In this document: positions 35,050-45,215 of the stretch, piece by piece
Layout of the letters: every line of letters begins with the position of its first letter
Position numbering within the stretch: position 1 is the first letter of the stretch
Assembly (NCBI GenBank): GCA_012959695.1
Contig: DUCS01000001.1
Span: 1-50,178 of the forward strand
Direction: 5' to 3'
Length of the DNA stretch: 50,178 nucleotides
From: Cycloclasticus sp.
GTDB taxonomy: Bacteria; Pseudomonadota; Gammaproteobacteria; Methylococcales; Cycloclasticaceae
Position numbers and translations under genes: made by a program
Notes under the pieces: model-generated
Told to the model about the DNA's origin: nothing
The model's input: only the letters and a program-made list of their open reading frames with translations
The model's database searches: none

Positions 35050-37182
35050 ATGAGTACACCAATCAAACATGTTGTTATCGTTGTTTTTTTGCTGCTATCG
35101 GCTTGTTCAGACAGCGCTTTAAACAACCCCTATAGTGAATCCGAGCATACAGAAAAAATTATCTACACGGCTTTTTCTGAACGCCCCAAACACCTTGATC
35201 CAGCGAAGGCGTATAGCTCAAATGAGTACGCGATTATTGCGCAAGTTTACGAGCCATTATTTCAATACCATTACCTTAAAAGGCCGTATCAGCTCGAGCC
35301 GTTATTAGCCGCATCCATGCCAACGGTCAGCTACTTTGATTACACGGGCGCTCAACTGCCTGTGGACGCCGCTGATGCACATATTGCCTACAGCGAGTAC
35401 CAACTGTCCATTATGCCAAAAGTGAGTTTTCAGCCTCACCCAAGCTTTAATGTGGCGCTGCATAAGGAGCTACCGCTTGAGTGGAGTGGTGAGAATGTTT
35501 ACGATTTGCCACTAACGAGCCGCCAATTAACATCGGATGACTTTATTTACCAAATAAAACGCTTAGCTGATCCTGCCACGCAGTCTCCTATAGCCGGTTT
35601 AATGGGTAATTACATTGTTGGTTTTACTGAGTTTTCGGCAAAACAAACCGCGTTAAAAAAGCAATACCCGATGTTACGTAAAACGCAGCGCTTGCAGTCC
35701 GAGTCTATGTTGGGCGTTAAGCGAATAGACGATTTGAATTTTAGTATTCGTATTAAGGGAAAGTACCCACAATTTATCAATTGGTTGGCGATGCCGTTTT
35801 TTGCGCCCATGCCTTGGGAGGCGGATGAGTTTTACAGTAACCCCAACCTACAGAAGAAAAACATCAGTTTAGACTGGTTTCCAGTAGGAACAGGGCCTTA
35901 TTATTTACAAGAGAATAATCCTAATCGGCGAATGGTATTGGCGAAGAACCCGAATTTTCATGATGAGTTTTACCCGACAGACGGGGCCGCAGATTCTAGA
36001 GAAAAAGGCTTGCTGAACGATGCAGGGAAAAAGCTGCCGCTCACGGATAAAGTGATGTTTTCATTAGAAAAAGAAAGCATTCCTTATTGGAATAAATTCT
36101 TGCAAGGCTATTACGATTCATCGGGGATCAGTTCAGATAGCTTTGACCAAGCGGTTAGCTTTTCAGGTGCTGGAGACGTTGGTTTAACTGAGGACATGCT
36201 GGAGCGCGAGATTGATTTGCAAACAGCGGTGACAACATCGAGTTATTACCTGGGGTTTAATATGCTGGATAAAGTGCTGGGTGGCTATACCGAGAAGGCA
36301 AAGAAACTCCGTCAAGCGATTTCCATTGTGGTGGATTATGAGGAGTATATTTCAATTTTTCAAAACGGCCGTGGCGTGCCGGCACAGAGCATTATCCCAC
36401 CGGGAATTTTTGGCCATGTTGCTGGCGATAAAGGCATTAATCAAGCGGTTTATACGGTACAAAATGGTGTGCAAAGGCGATCTGTTGAGGAGGCAAAAGC
36501 GTTGCTGGCAGAAGCGGGGTACGCTAACGGTATTGATTCATCAACAGCTAAGCCTTTGGTGTTATATTTTGACACGATGGACAGCGGGCCAGACAGCAAG
36601 GCGAGGTTGAATTGGTTGCGTAAGCAATTTAATAAGTTAAACATTCAATTGGTTATACGGGGAACGGATTACAACCGCTTCCAAGAGAAAATGCGAAACG
36701 GCAATGCGCAAATGTTTATGTGGGGCTGGAACGCCGATTACCCAGACCCTGAAAACTTTTTGTTTTTGTTATACGGTAAAAACGCGAAGGCTGTGCATGG
36801 CGGCGAGAACGCAGCTAATTATCAAAATGAACTATTTGATGCTTTATTTGAAACAATGAGTACTATGGATAATACGCCGCAACGAGAAGCCATTATTAAT
36901 CAAATGATTGCTATTACACAAGACGATGCACCCTGGCTATGGGGCTTTCACCCAAAAGCCTTTTCACTGCATCATGCTTGGTATAAAAACGTCAATCCAA
37001 ATTTAATGGCGAATAATAAAACCAAATACATCAATATAGACCCAGCACAGCGTCACGAGTATCAAGCAGCATGGAATAAGCCGGTTTATTGGCCATTGGT
37101 TGTGTTGTTGTTGGTGTTTATCTGCCTGTTAATGCCCGCGTATGTGATCTACAGGCGTATTGAACGTTCAACCGCCCTATGA
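35050..37182 (+). CDS. ABC transporter substrate-binding lipoprotein (family 5)
   Basis: 710 residues, with a lipobox LLSAC (Cys19) and a family 5 (oligopeptide/dipeptide) binding fold: PKHLDPAKAYSSNEYAIIAQVYEPLFQYH, SADDFIYQIKRLADP-type segment, WFPVGTGPYYL, LAEAGYANG, WGWNADYPDPENFLFLLYG. It captures a peptide-like substrate in the periplasm. Oddity: a C-terminal membrane helix (about 681-703, PVVWPL..VYVIYRR region) adds a second anchor. Overlaps the next gene by 4 nt, so coupled to the permeases. The actual ligand is unknown. Confidence 0.88.
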   Translation: MSTPIKHVVIVVFLLLSACSDSALNNPYSESEHTEKIIYTAFSERPKHLDPAKAYSSNEYAIIAQVYEPLFQYHYLKRPYQLEPLLAASMPTVSYFDYTGAQLPVDAADAHIAYSEYQLSIMPKVSFQPHPSFNVALHKELPLEWSGENVYDLPLTSRQLTSDDFIYQIKRLADPATQSPIAGLMGNYIVGFTEFSAKQTALKKQYPMLRKTQRLQSESMLGVKRIDDLNFSIRIKGKYPQFINWLAMPFFAPMPWEADEFYSNPNLQKKNISLDWFPVGTGPYYLQENNPNRRMVLAKNPNFHDEFYPTDGAADSREKGLLNDAGKKLPLTDKVMFSLEKESIPYWNKFLQGYYDSSGISSDSFDQAVSFSGAGDVGLTEDMLEREIDLQTAVTTSSYYLGFNMLDKVLGGYTEKAKKLRQAISIVVDYEEYISIFQNGRGVPAQSIIPPGIFGHVAGDKGINQAVYTVQNGVQRRSVEEAKALLAEAGYANGIDSSTAKPLVLYFDTMDSGPDSKARLNWLRKQFNKLNIQLVIRGTDYNRFQEKMRNGNAQMFMWGWNADYPDPENFLFLLYGKNAKAVHGGENAANYQNELFDALFETMSTMDNTPQREAIINQMIAITQDDAPWLWGFHPKAFSLHHAWYKNVNPNLMANNKTKYINIDPAQRHEYQAAWNKPVYWPLVVLLLVFICLLMPAYVIYRRIERSTAL

Positions 37183-38156
37183 TTAATTACATACTTCGAC
37201 GCTTATTGTATGTATTGCCGGTACTGGTGGGCGTTAACATCCTTACCTTCTTGCTGTTTTTTGTTGTCAACACGCCGGATGATATGGCGCGTATGCAATT
37301 GGGTGATAAACACGTGTCACAAGCCGCTGTGGATAATTGGAAAGCTCAACGTGGTTACGACTTGCCTTTATTATGGAATGAAGAAGAAGAGGGGTTTGCT
37401 CAGGCATCTAAGACCATCTTCTTTGAAAAATCAGTGGGTTTATTCGTGTTTGATTTAGGCGCGTCAGATAACGGCCGCGATATCATTGCCGATATCTCAC
37501 AGCGTATGTGGCCGAGTCTGGCGATTGCTATTCCATCATTAATTTTTGGCGTATTGGCGAACATCACCTTCGCGTTGCTGCTGATTTTTTATCGTGGCAG
37601 TTACTTGGAGTTTGGCGGCTTGTTTATTTGCATTACGCTGATGTCCATATCGGGCTTGTTTTATATTATTGCTGGCCAGTATTTCATTGGCAAACTGCTC
37701 GTTCTCACGCCCATCTCTGGCTATGCACCGGGTATGGATGCCGTAAAATTTATCATATTACCGGTCCTAATCGGCATTGTTGGTGGGCTCGGGTCCGGAG
37801 TGCGATGGTATCGAACCTTGTTTTTGGAGGAGTCAGCTAAAGACTATGTTCGAACAGCGAAAGCGAAGGGCTTGTCGGACTTACAAATATTATTTAAACA
37901 CGTCCTTAAAAACGCACTGATTCCTATATTGACCGGTATCGTGGTTATTTTACCGTTGTTGTTTATGGGCAGTTTAATCACGGAATCATTTTTCGGCATA
38001 CCCGGTTTAGGTAGTTACACCATTGACGCTATCAGCAGCCAAGATTTTGCGATTGTCCGTTCAATGGTGTTCTTGGGGTCGTTCTTATATATCATCGGCT
38101 TGTTGTTAACCGATATTTCGTACACTCTGGTTGACCCGCGGGTTAGGTTAGACTGA
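37179..38156 (+). CDS. ABC transporter permease (OppB/DppB-like)
   Basis: 325 residues, six membrane helices: N-terminal RRLLYVLPVLVGVNILTFLLF, and the EAA loop ESAKDYVRTAKAKGLSDLQILFKHVLKNALIP (the ATPase-contact segment), then ITESFFGIPGLGSYTIDAI. It forms half of the membrane channel of the importer with the next gene. The periplasmic loop between helices 1 and 2 is typical. Starts inside the binding protein gene (4-nt overlap) and its stop overlaps the next ATG by 1 nt. Confidence 0.93.
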   Translation: MINYILRRLLYVLPVLVGVNILTFLLFFVVNTPDDMARMQLGDKHVSQAAVDNWKAQRGYDLPLLWNEEEEGFAQASKTIFFEKSVGLFVFDLGASDNGRDIIADISQRMWPSLAIAIPSLIFGVLANITFALLLIFYRGSYLEFGGLFICITLMSISGLFYIIAGQYFIGKLLVLTPISGYAPGMDAVKFIILPVLIGIVGGLGSGVRWYRTLFLEESAKDYVRTAKAKGLSDLQILFKHVLKNALIPILTGIVVILPLLFMGSLITESFFGIPGLGSYTIDAISSQDFAIVRSMVFLGSFLYIIGLLLTDISYTLVDPRVRLD

Positions 38157-39514
38157 TGTTAACGCTGCTATGGACAGATATTGCGGTGTTTGCGTTGGTG
38201 ATAGCAGGCATGTATGGTGCTTGGGCTAGTAGTAAAAAAGAACATTTACGTCGTCCTTGGGGCCAAGTTTTTGAAAGTACCGTCGGGGTTGTTTCTTTAA
38301 CCATGCTATTGGTGTTTATTCTTGTTGGCGTGTTGGACTCGGTTCGTATTCAGCACCATGACACACTGGCCAGTGGCGAGGTCAGTGAGCACGCAAAAAC
38401 ATTGAGCTTACTGGATATTGTATTAACACCGATAAGAACACGTGTTGAGAAAACGTACTCAATGCCGTTTGCGCACACGGCGTATGCCAAGGAAATGGTT
38501 GCTGACAGTAATGGCCAGTCGCAATGGCATTACCCACGGTTAGTATTTGCAGTTTCTCATTTGGCCTATCCAGAGGTTGAAAAAACCAGCGATATTGGTA
38601 ATAAAATATTAATGGGCGTTGCAGTAGCCGTGTTGGTTTGGTTGCTGTTGATACTTTTCATAACAGGTATTCGTGGCCAGCACCCCTTTAAACAAGATAC
38701 TAACGGCCTTAAGTCGTGCGTATGGACCTTGCTGGCTGTATTTCTATTGTTAGGTGCAACGGCTAATTTGGCGCCTTACTATCATATTTTAGGCACCGAT
38801 AAGGTTGGCGAAGATGTTCTGTATCAGGCCATTAAAAGTATTAGAACTGGCTTGGTGATTGGTGCCTTAACCACCATCGTTATGCTACCCATAGCGATTA
38901 GTTTGGGACTGATGGCAGGTTTCTTTCGAGGCTGGGTCGACGATGTTATCCAATACCTCTATACGACGCTAAGCTCTATACCCGGTGTGTTATTGATTGC
39001 AGCGGCTATTTTAATGGCGCAGGTGTATATGGCTAATAATCCCGAATTATTTACCACGCTGGAAGACCGAGCAGATATGCGCTTATTACTGCTTTGCATG
39101 ATTTTGGGTGTCACCAGCTGGACGGGCTTATGCCGTTTATTACGGGCAGAAACCTTGAAGATACGTGAAATGGACTACGTAGTAGCGGCACAAGCCTTGG
39201 GTGTAAAACGGCTGCAAATACTAAAACGGCACGTGTTGCCGAATGTAATGCACTTGGTGATGATAACCGTGGTATTGGATTTTAGTGGCCTTGTACTCGC
39301 CGAAGCGGTGCTGTCATACATTAACATTGGTGTTGACCCATCTACCTACAGTTGGGGCAATATGATCAATACCTCTCGACTCGAAATGGCACGTGAGCCG
39401 ATTGTTTGGTGGTCGCTGGCGGCTTCTTTTGTGTTTATGTTTACGCTGGTGCTAGCGGCAAATTTATTTGCTGATGTGGTTCGTGATGCTTTTGACCCAC
39501 GGGCTAATAACTAA
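38156..39514 (+). CDS. ABC transporter permease (OppC/DppC-like) with N-terminal extension
   Basis: 452 residues, longer than typical OppC (about 300). The C-terminal BPD_transp_1 domain has the EAA loop REMDYVVAAQALGVKRLQILKRHVLPNV and SGLVLAEAVLSYINIGVDPSTYSWGNMI. The first 170 residues have two extra hydrophobic segments (about 4-22 and 42-60) and a periplasmic part, then a helix near 158-177 and another near 197-215. Pairs with the upstream permease. The extension is a distinctive trait. Confidence 0.92.
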   Translation: MLTLLWTDIAVFALVIAGMYGAWASSKKEHLRRPWGQVFESTVGVVSLTMLLVFILVGVLDSVRIQHHDTLASGEVSEHAKTLSLLDIVLTPIRTRVEKTYSMPFAHTAYAKEMVADSNGQSQWHYPRLVFAVSHLAYPEVEKTSDIGNKILMGVAVAVLVWLLLILFITGIRGQHPFKQDTNGLKSCVWTLLAVFLLLGATANLAPYYHILGTDKVGEDVLYQAIKSIRTGLVIGALTTIVMLPIAISLGLMAGFFRGWVDDVIQYLYTTLSSIPGVLLIAAAILMAQVYMANNPELFTTLEDRADMRLLLLCMILGVTSWTGLCRLLRAETLKIREMDYVVAAQALGVKRLQILKRHVLPNVMHLVMITVVLDFSGLVLAEAVLSYINIGVDPSTYSWGNMINTSRLEMAREPIVWWSLAASFVFMFTLVLAANLFADVVRDAFDPRANN

Positions 39515-39553
39515 CACATATTACTTTAACTAAAGTTTGTAACCTATTGATAA

Positions 39554-40381
39554 ATGAATAAATATATTTTCCATAAAAATAGTTTCTCAACCGAAGAATT
39601 GAATCTAATTGATGAGGCATTCTCCAAAATACCCGTCAAAAAGAGTAGTTTTTATGCCCTTGAATCTAATGAGCTGGTTGAATTATCGGCTATTCGTGAA
39701 CAACTCGGTTGTGATGTTAGCCGCTTAGAAGCGTCATTTGATGCTAAAGCTATTCGCTTATTCGTAACGGATATGGATTCGACGTTTATCTCCATTGAAT
39801 GCATCGATGAAATTGCCGACATGTTGGGTATTAAAGCGCAAGTGTCGGGAATAACAGAAGCAGCCATGCGCGGGGAATTGGATTTTGAAGCGTCGTTAAC
39901 GCAGCGCGTCGCGTTATTAAAAGGCTTGCCCGTAGAGGAGTTGCAACGGGTATACGACGAGCGCTTAACGCTTAACCCAGGGGCAGAAGAATTGATTTTA
40001 TTCCTTAAAGAATCAAATATTAAACTGGCCTTGGTTTCTGGTGGTTTTACCTTCTTCACGGATAAATTAAAAGACAGGCTCGGCTTAGATTACACCTTAG
40101 CAAATACCTTAGGCATTGAAGACGGACGATTAACCGGAAAAGTGGTCGGTGATATTATCGGTGCTCAAGCTAAGGCAGATCTGCTATTGGCGCTTTCAAA
40201 TGAATTAGCAATAAACGCCAGCCAAGTAATTTCTATGGGTGATGGCGCAAATGATTTGTTGATGATGGATGAGGCAGGTTTAAGCGTTGCTTATCACGCA
40301 AAACCAACGGTGCAAGCGCAAACGGACATTCAGTTAAATAACGCCGGTTTGAACGCCGTTGTGGACTTACTGAAAGCATAA
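39554..40381 (+). CDS. serB: Phosphoserine phosphatase
   Basis: 275 residues of the HAD superfamily: motif I DMDST with Asp73 and Asp75, motif II VSGGFTFF, and motif IV MGDGANDLLMM; also ALDFEASLTQRVALLKGLP-type segment MRGELDFEASLTQRV that recognises phosphoserine. It carries out the last step of serine synthesis. The N-terminal ACT part present in E. coli SerB (322) is reduced to about 60 residues. It lies between the permease genes and the ATPase gene of an ABC importer, with gaps of 39 and 5 nt; a shared transcript is likely. Confidence 0.93.
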   Translation: MNKYIFHKNSFSTEELNLIDEAFSKIPVKKSSFYALESNELVELSAIREQLGCDVSRLEASFDAKAIRLFVTDMDSTFISIECIDEIADMLGIKAQVSGITEAAMRGELDFEASLTQRVALLKGLPVEELQRVYDERLTLNPGAEELILFLKESNIKLALVSGGFTFFTDKLKDRLGLDYTLANTLGIEDGRLTGKVVGDIIGAQAKADLLLALSNELAINASQVISMGDGANDLLMMDEAGLSVAYHAKPTVQAQTDIQLNNAGLNAVVDLLKA

Positions 40382-40386
40382 ACAGT

Positions 40387-42387
40387 ATGTCGCAGCCGCT
40401 ACTCTCAATTGAAGGTTTAAAAACCCAGTTCAATCAACAGTCTGACAGCATAAAGGCGGTTGATGGCATCAGTTTTGAGATTGCCGAGGGGGAAACCTTT
40501 GCCTTGGTAGGCGAGAGCGGTTGTGGGAAATCAGTATCGGCACTGTCTGCGTTACGTTTATTACCCAATAATGCACAAATAACAGCGGGTAAGGTGCTTT
40601 ACCGAGGTAAGGATTTACTGCGGATGGCTGAAAAAGATATGCGTAACATCCGCGGCGTCCGTATTTCGATGATTTTCCAAGACCCCATGATATCGCTGAA
40701 CCCGGTGATGAGCATTGGGGAACAAATTGGAGAAACAGTCTTATTACACAAGCAACAATCGGCTTCAGCTGTTAAGGCAAAGGTGATTAGCTTAATTAAG
40801 CAGGTAGGGATGCCGGATGCGGAAGAACGCTACGCGGCGTTTCCGCATCAACTATCGGGAGGCATGCGTCAGCGCGTGATGATAGCTATGGCGCTGGCGA
40901 ATGAACCTGATTTATTGATAGCAGATGAGCCAACCACCGCGTTGGATGTAACGATTCAAGCGCAAATTTTACAGTTATTGAAAGACTTACAGCGCCAAAC
41001 GGGCATGTCTTTGTGGATTATCACGCATGACCTTGGCATTGTGGCGGATATAGCTGATAAAGTGGCCGTTATGTACGCAGGTCAGTTGGTTGAAGTGGCT
41101 ACGCGCGACGATTTTTTTAGGTGCTCAGCGCACCCTTATAGTCAACGGCTGTTTGACTCATTACCTAAAATGGATAAACGCGATGAGGCGCTGGTAACCT
41201 TATCAGGCTCAGTGCCTAAATTGTCGGCTGAGTTTAGTGGTTGTCGATTTGCCGAACGTTGTGATTATAAAGAAGCTGTCTGCGTTGAAGGCGCAGAAAT
41301 CAAATGGCAATCAATATCTCAAGTTCACCAAGTACGTTGCGTAAAGCATGCTGAGCTTGTGCAGACTGTGCCGACCCCATTTGTGCCAATTTCTTCAAGC
41401 AAGCAGGTGTTTGGTAAGTCTTCGTTGACGGTCAAAAATTTAAAAATTCATTTTCCGATTAAAAAAGGCTTATTGAAGCGCACAGTCGGCCAAGTTAAAG
41501 CGGTCGATGGGGTGAGTTTTGAATTAAAACCGGGCGCCACTACAGCTTTAGTGGGCGAGTCTGGTTGTGGCAAGACCACATTAGGCAAAGGGTTATTGCG
41601 ACTATTACCGCTTACATCGGGTCAAGTGAATTACGATGGTTGTGATTTAGCCGCACTGAGCGATCAAGAGTTCAATCGCTATCGTGGGCAATTACAAATC
41701 ATCTTTCAAGACCCGTTTTCATCCATGAACCCTAGGATGTTGGTGGGCGATATATTAGAAGAAGGTTTAAAAGCCTTAAGGCCCAATTTAAGTGATATGG
41801 ACGTGCAGCAGCAATGCGACGATTTATTGCTTAAGGTGGGTTTGACCACCGATGTTAGGCAACGTTACCCACATGAATTTTCAGGCGGGCAACGTCAACG
41901 CCTGTGCATCGCGCGGGTATTAGCGGTTAAGCCGTCGGTTATTGTTTGTGATGAACCAACCAGTGCGCTGGATGTATCCGTGCAAGCACAAGTGTTGAAC
42001 TTACTGAAAAGGCTACAAAAAGAGCAAGGGTTAAGTTATTTATTTATCACGCATGATTTGTCGGTTGTCTCGTATTTAGCCGATACTGTAGCAGTGATGT
42101 ATTTAGGGCGTATTGTGGAAGAGGGAACGGTTGAAGAGGTGTTGAATAGCCCCGCTCACCCCTACACAAAAGCGTTAATCGATGCCATCCCAAGCTGGGA
42201 TAAACAGCAACAACGTAACGTGATAAAACTGCCCGACAATATGCCGTCACCTTCAAATCCGCCAAGTGGCTGTCACTTTCATACTCGTTGTGCAGAAGCG
42301 ATGCCGCAATGCAGCGAACAACAACCGGCGAATATTCGCTTAAGCTCTAGCCATCAAGTGAATTGCTTATTGTTTAAGAGCGAGTAA
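40387..42387 (+). CDS. Fused double ATP-binding protein of a peptide-type ABC importer
   Basis: 666 residues containing two ABC domains like OppD+OppF or YejF. Domain 1: Walker A GESGCGKS at 42-49, LSGGMRQRVMIAMAL, DEPTTALDVT; domain 2: GESGCGKTT, FSGGQRQRLCIARVL, DEPTSALDVS. After each comes an oligopeptide C-terminal cysteine segment (GCRFAERCDYKEAVC; GCHFHTRCAEAMPQC). It powers the transporter encoded just upstream, separated by serB. Starts 5 nt after the serB stop. Confidence 0.95.
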   Translation: MSQPLLSIEGLKTQFNQQSDSIKAVDGISFEIAEGETFALVGESGCGKSVSALSALRLLPNNAQITAGKVLYRGKDLLRMAEKDMRNIRGVRISMIFQDPMISLNPVMSIGEQIGETVLLHKQQSASAVKAKVISLIKQVGMPDAEERYAAFPHQLSGGMRQRVMIAMALANEPDLLIADEPTTALDVTIQAQILQLLKDLQRQTGMSLWIITHDLGIVADIADKVAVMYAGQLVEVATRDDFFRCSAHPYSQRLFDSLPKMDKRDEALVTLSGSVPKLSAEFSGCRFAERCDYKEAVCVEGAEIKWQSISQVHQVRCVKHAELVQTVPTPFVPISSSKQVFGKSSLTVKNLKIHFPIKKGLLKRTVGQVKAVDGVSFELKPGATTALVGESGCGKTTLGKGLLRLLPLTSGQVNYDGCDLAALSDQEFNRYRGQLQIIFQDPFSSMNPRMLVGDILEEGLKALRPNLSDMDVQQQCDDLLLKVGLTTDVRQRYPHEFSGGQRQRLCIARVLAVKPSVIVCDEPTSALDVSVQAQVLNLLKRLQKEQGLSYLFITHDLSVVSYLADTVAVMYLGRIVEEGTVEEVLNSPAHPYTKALIDAIPSWDKQQQRNVIKLPDNMPSPSNPPSGCHFHTRCAEAMPQCSEQQPANIRLSSSHQVNCLLFKSE

Positions 42388-43960
42388 CGTCAACAATAAT
42401 TTTTAGCTTTTGACCGGGTTTTAAATACTTCTTATTTAAAACATTCCAGCGTTTTAGGTCGGCAATGCTGACATTGAATTTTTTTGAAATAAGGTACAAA
42501 GAGTCCCCGTATCTAACCGTATAGCGAATGGTTTGGTGTTTGCGCGAGGCGGTTAGGGGTGTCGATGGGCTGGCATGTGAGTGCTTACCCCACACCACCA
42601 ATGTTTGCCCAACCTTTAAGGTATCGCCGGGTGCCATAGCATTCCATTTGGCCAATTGGCGAATACCCACCTGATATTGCTTGGCAATGCCCCAAAAAGA
42701 ATCACCGGACTTAACTCGATACTTAATTTTGTAGCCTTTACGTTTGGTATTAACAATCGTATTTTTTCTCATTGCAACGCTATTAGAATACAGCGCGATA
42801 TTATAATTCGCGGTAGGAATTAGTAAGTGCTTACCTGCTCTGATGGTGTTATTACGAATTCCGTTTGCCTGCTTTATTTGCGTAACCGTTGTTCGGTAGC
42901 GCCGTGCAATATGCCCAATGGTTTCGCCAGATTTGACCTTATGACGCGCCCACTTTAGCCGTTGTGAGTCGGCCAGTTCAGCAATTCGGGCCTTAAATAC
43001 GGGTACCTTTTCAATGGGAATCAATAAATAATGTGGGCCAGTAGGGCTCGTCGCCCATTGGTTGTAGGACGGGTTTAAGACGTACAACTCCTCAATACTG
43101 ATGTCGGCTAATTCGGCCGCGCGAGCCAAGTCGATTTGTTTAATGATATCAACGCGTTCAAAAAAAGGTTTGTTGGGGATAGGTACCAGTTTGATATTGT
43201 ATTTTTCAGCATTCGCCATGATTGTGGCAATGGCAATCAGTTTTGGCACGTAGTGTTCGGTTTCCTTGCGCAACGATAAAGACCAAAAATCCTGGGGCTT
43301 ATTGGCACGTTTATTTTTGCGAATAGCAGAAGAAATGGTGCCGCCTCCCGCGTTGTATGCAGCTAACCCTAGCAACCAATTGTTATTAAAGCGCTTAGAC
43401 AGTTGCGTGAGGTAATCAAGCGCCGCGGAGGTAGACGTATAAACATCACGGCGGCCGTCATACCACCACGTTTGCTCAAGGCCAAAAGCGCGTCCGGTTG
43501 ATGGGATGAATTGCCAAAGCCCAGCCGCTCTACCGTGTGAGTAGGCAAAGGGTCGATAAGCGCTTTCGACAATCGGTAGTAAGGCTAGTTCACCAGGAAT
43601 TCCGCGCTCTTCAATTTCATTCACAATATGAAAGAGGTAAGGCGCTGCATTTTTCTGCACACGGTTTAAATACTCAGGGTGTCGGCTATACCAATCAATT
43701 TCAGCTTGAATGAGCTTGTTATTGATGGTCGGTAATTGATATAGCGCAAATAATCGTTGCCATAAGGTTTTCGGTAAAACCACGGCAGGGGGGGCAATCA
43801 TTTTTTCGACCAACGGCGCATCGACGGATAGCAGGTTGACAGCAGGGGTGAACTTAGTTGCTTCAGGCGGTCTAATTTCTAATGGAGTGCATGAAATTAG
43901 CGCAAAAGCGCCAATAAATAAAAGGAACTTAAGCCGTTTATTTGTGATTAAATATTGCAT
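42374..43960 (-). CDS. mltD: Membrane-bound lytic murein transglycosylase D
   Basis: A 528-residue lipoprotein (LISC lipobox, Cys24) that cleaves peptidoglycan glycan strands to 1,6-anhydro ends. The SLT domain has catalytic Glu132 in LPIVESAYRPFAYSHGRAAGLWQFIPSTGRAFGL (core motif ES-GLWQF). Three LysM repeats follow (about 340-383, 410-455, 478-523: each begins KVKSGET, RVKSGDS or TVRYGDS), for murein binding; E. coli MltD has two. Divergent from the yafS-like gene, the usual gammaproteobacterial neighbourhood. Its 3' end overlaps the ABC ATPase gene's end by 14 nt. Confidence 0.95.
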   Translation of the reverse strand: MQYLITNKRLKFLLFIGAFALISCTPLEIRPPEATKFTPAVNLLSVDAPLVEKMIAPPAVVLPKTLWQRLFALYQLPTINNKLIQAEIDWYSRHPEYLNRVQKNAAPYLFHIVNEIEERGIPGELALLPIVESAYRPFAYSHGRAAGLWQFIPSTGRAFGLEQTWWYDGRRDVYTSTSAALDYLTQLSKRFNNNWLLGLAAYNAGGGTISSAIRKNKRANKPQDFWSLSLRKETEHYVPKLIAIATIMANAEKYNIKLVPIPNKPFFERVDIIKQIDLARAAELADISIEELYVLNPSYNQWATSPTGPHYLLIPIEKVPVFKARIAELADSQRLKWARHKVKSGETIGHIARRYRTTVTQIKQANGIRNNTIRAGKHLLIPTANYNIALYSNSVAMRKNTIVNTKRKGYKIKYRVKSGDSFWGIAKQYQVGIRQLAKWNAMAPGDTLKVGQTLVVWGKHSHASPSTPLTASRKHQTIRYTVRYGDSLYLISKKFNVSIADLKRWNVLNKKYLKPGQKLKIIVDVTRS

Positions 43961-44017
43961 GTAATACGGTGAACATAGGGGTTATTCTCAGTTAGCTAAT
44001 TATAGATTGTTTAAACC

Positions 44018-44809
44018 ATGTCAAATGAAAAAATCTCACATATAGATGGACCTATTGAACTACGCCATTGGTATGAAACACCAATTGGAAGTGCTTATAG
44101 GCATGCTGAAGCGAGACTATTAAGCGCCAAATTAAGTGAAAATTTTAGGGCGGAAGTGTTGCAACTGGACTTCGTCGGTTGGGAGGATGAGTTTCATCAG
44201 GCCATGCGATTTGCGCATTATACGATTTTGGATCACTCAATTAATGGTTCGACGGACTATACGCGTCTTGTAGGTGAAGCCGATAGTTTACCGATTGATA
44301 CCCACAGCGTTGACATTGTGATTATGCCGCATACCTTGGAATTTGAACAAGACCCACACCAAGTATTACGTGAGGTGAACCGCGTGTTAAAGCCAGAAGG
44401 CATCGTTTTATTAATGGGCTTCAACCCGTGGGCGTTTTGGCATTTACCTCGATTTTTCCCAAAGGCGAAACAAAAAACACCTTGGAATGGACGTTTTATT
44501 AGTCGTTACCGGGTAGTAGATTGGTTAAAATTACTGAACTTTGAGATTGAAGTCAGTCAAGGTTGTTGTTTGTTTCCACTGACCAAGAAACGGCCAGAAA
44601 GTAACAGTAAACAAACCGTCATTGAAAAAATAACATCATGGCTGCCTTTTGTTCCAGCAGCTTATTTTGTGATGGGAGTAAAACGTGTGTCAGGTGGCAC
44701 GTCGGTTTTCCATCTGCAAGATTTAAAGAATAGATTCATGCCATCACCTTTAGCAAAACCAGCAACAAAGACAATACATGTTGAAAAAAAGCGTGCAAAT
44801 ATACACTGA
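44018..44809 (+). CDS. YafS-like class I SAM-dependent methyltransferase
   Basis: 263 residues with methyltransf_11 features: [50 protein letters not shown]. The SAM-binding glycine motif is weak in the N-terminal part ([12 protein letters not shown]), as in YafS. In E. coli yafS sits divergent to mltD/gloB next to rnhA-dnaQ, exactly as here. Substrate is unknown. Its 3' end overlaps the rnhA start by 32 nt. Confidence 0.85.
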   Translation: MSNEKISHIDGPIELRHWYETPIGSAYRHAEARLLSAKLSENFRAEVLQLDFVGWEDEFHQAMRFAHYTILDHSINGSTDYTRLVGEADSLPIDTHSVDIVIMPHTLEFEQDPHQVLREVNRVLKPEGIVLLMGFNPWAFWHLPRFFPKAKQKTPWNGRFISRYRVVDWLKLLNFEIEVSQGCCLFPLTKKRPESNSKQTVIEKITSWLPFVPAAYFVMGVKRVSGGTSVFHLQDLKNRFMPSPLAKPATKTIHVEKKRANIH

Positions 44810-45215
44810 CGGCGCATGCCGTGGAAACCCGGGCGTTGGTGGATGGGGCGCGAGCCTTAGTTATAATGGTACGCATAAAGAAATTTACGGCGGTGAACAA
44901 GATACCACCAATAACCGTATGGAAATGATGGCGGTTATTCAGGCTCTTAAAGCTTTAAAAGAGCCCAGTGACGTGGTCATAAATAGCGACTCTAAATACG
45001 TATTAAGCGGTATTAATGAATGGCTGCCAAACTGGAAAAAGCGCAACTGGAAAACCGCCAGCAGAAAGCCCGTTAAAAATGTCGATTTATGGCAAGAATT
45101 GGATGCCTTAACGCAAACGCACACCATTGAGTGGGTTTGGGTGAAAGGGCATAGCGGCAACCCGGGAAATGAGCGTGCTGATGAGTTGGCTAATATGGGC
45201 ATAGATACGTTATGA
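44778..45215 (+). CDS. rnhA: Ribonuclease HI
   Basis: 145 residues; degrades RNA in RNA-DNA hybrids. Catalytic residues Asp11 ([11 protein letters not shown]), Glu49 (NNRMEMMA), Asp71 (SDSKYV), His125 and Asp135 (ERADELA) are all present. Starts 32 nt inside the methyltransferase gene and its stop overlaps dnaQ by 4 nt, so the three are coupled. Confidence 0.97.
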   Translation: MLKKSVQIYTDGACRGNPGVGGWGASLSYNGTHKEIYGGEQDTTNNRMEMMAVIQALKALKEPSDVVINSDSKYVLSGINEWLPNWKKRNWKTASRKPVKNVDLWQELDALTQTHTIEWVWVKGHSGNPGNERADELANMGIDTL

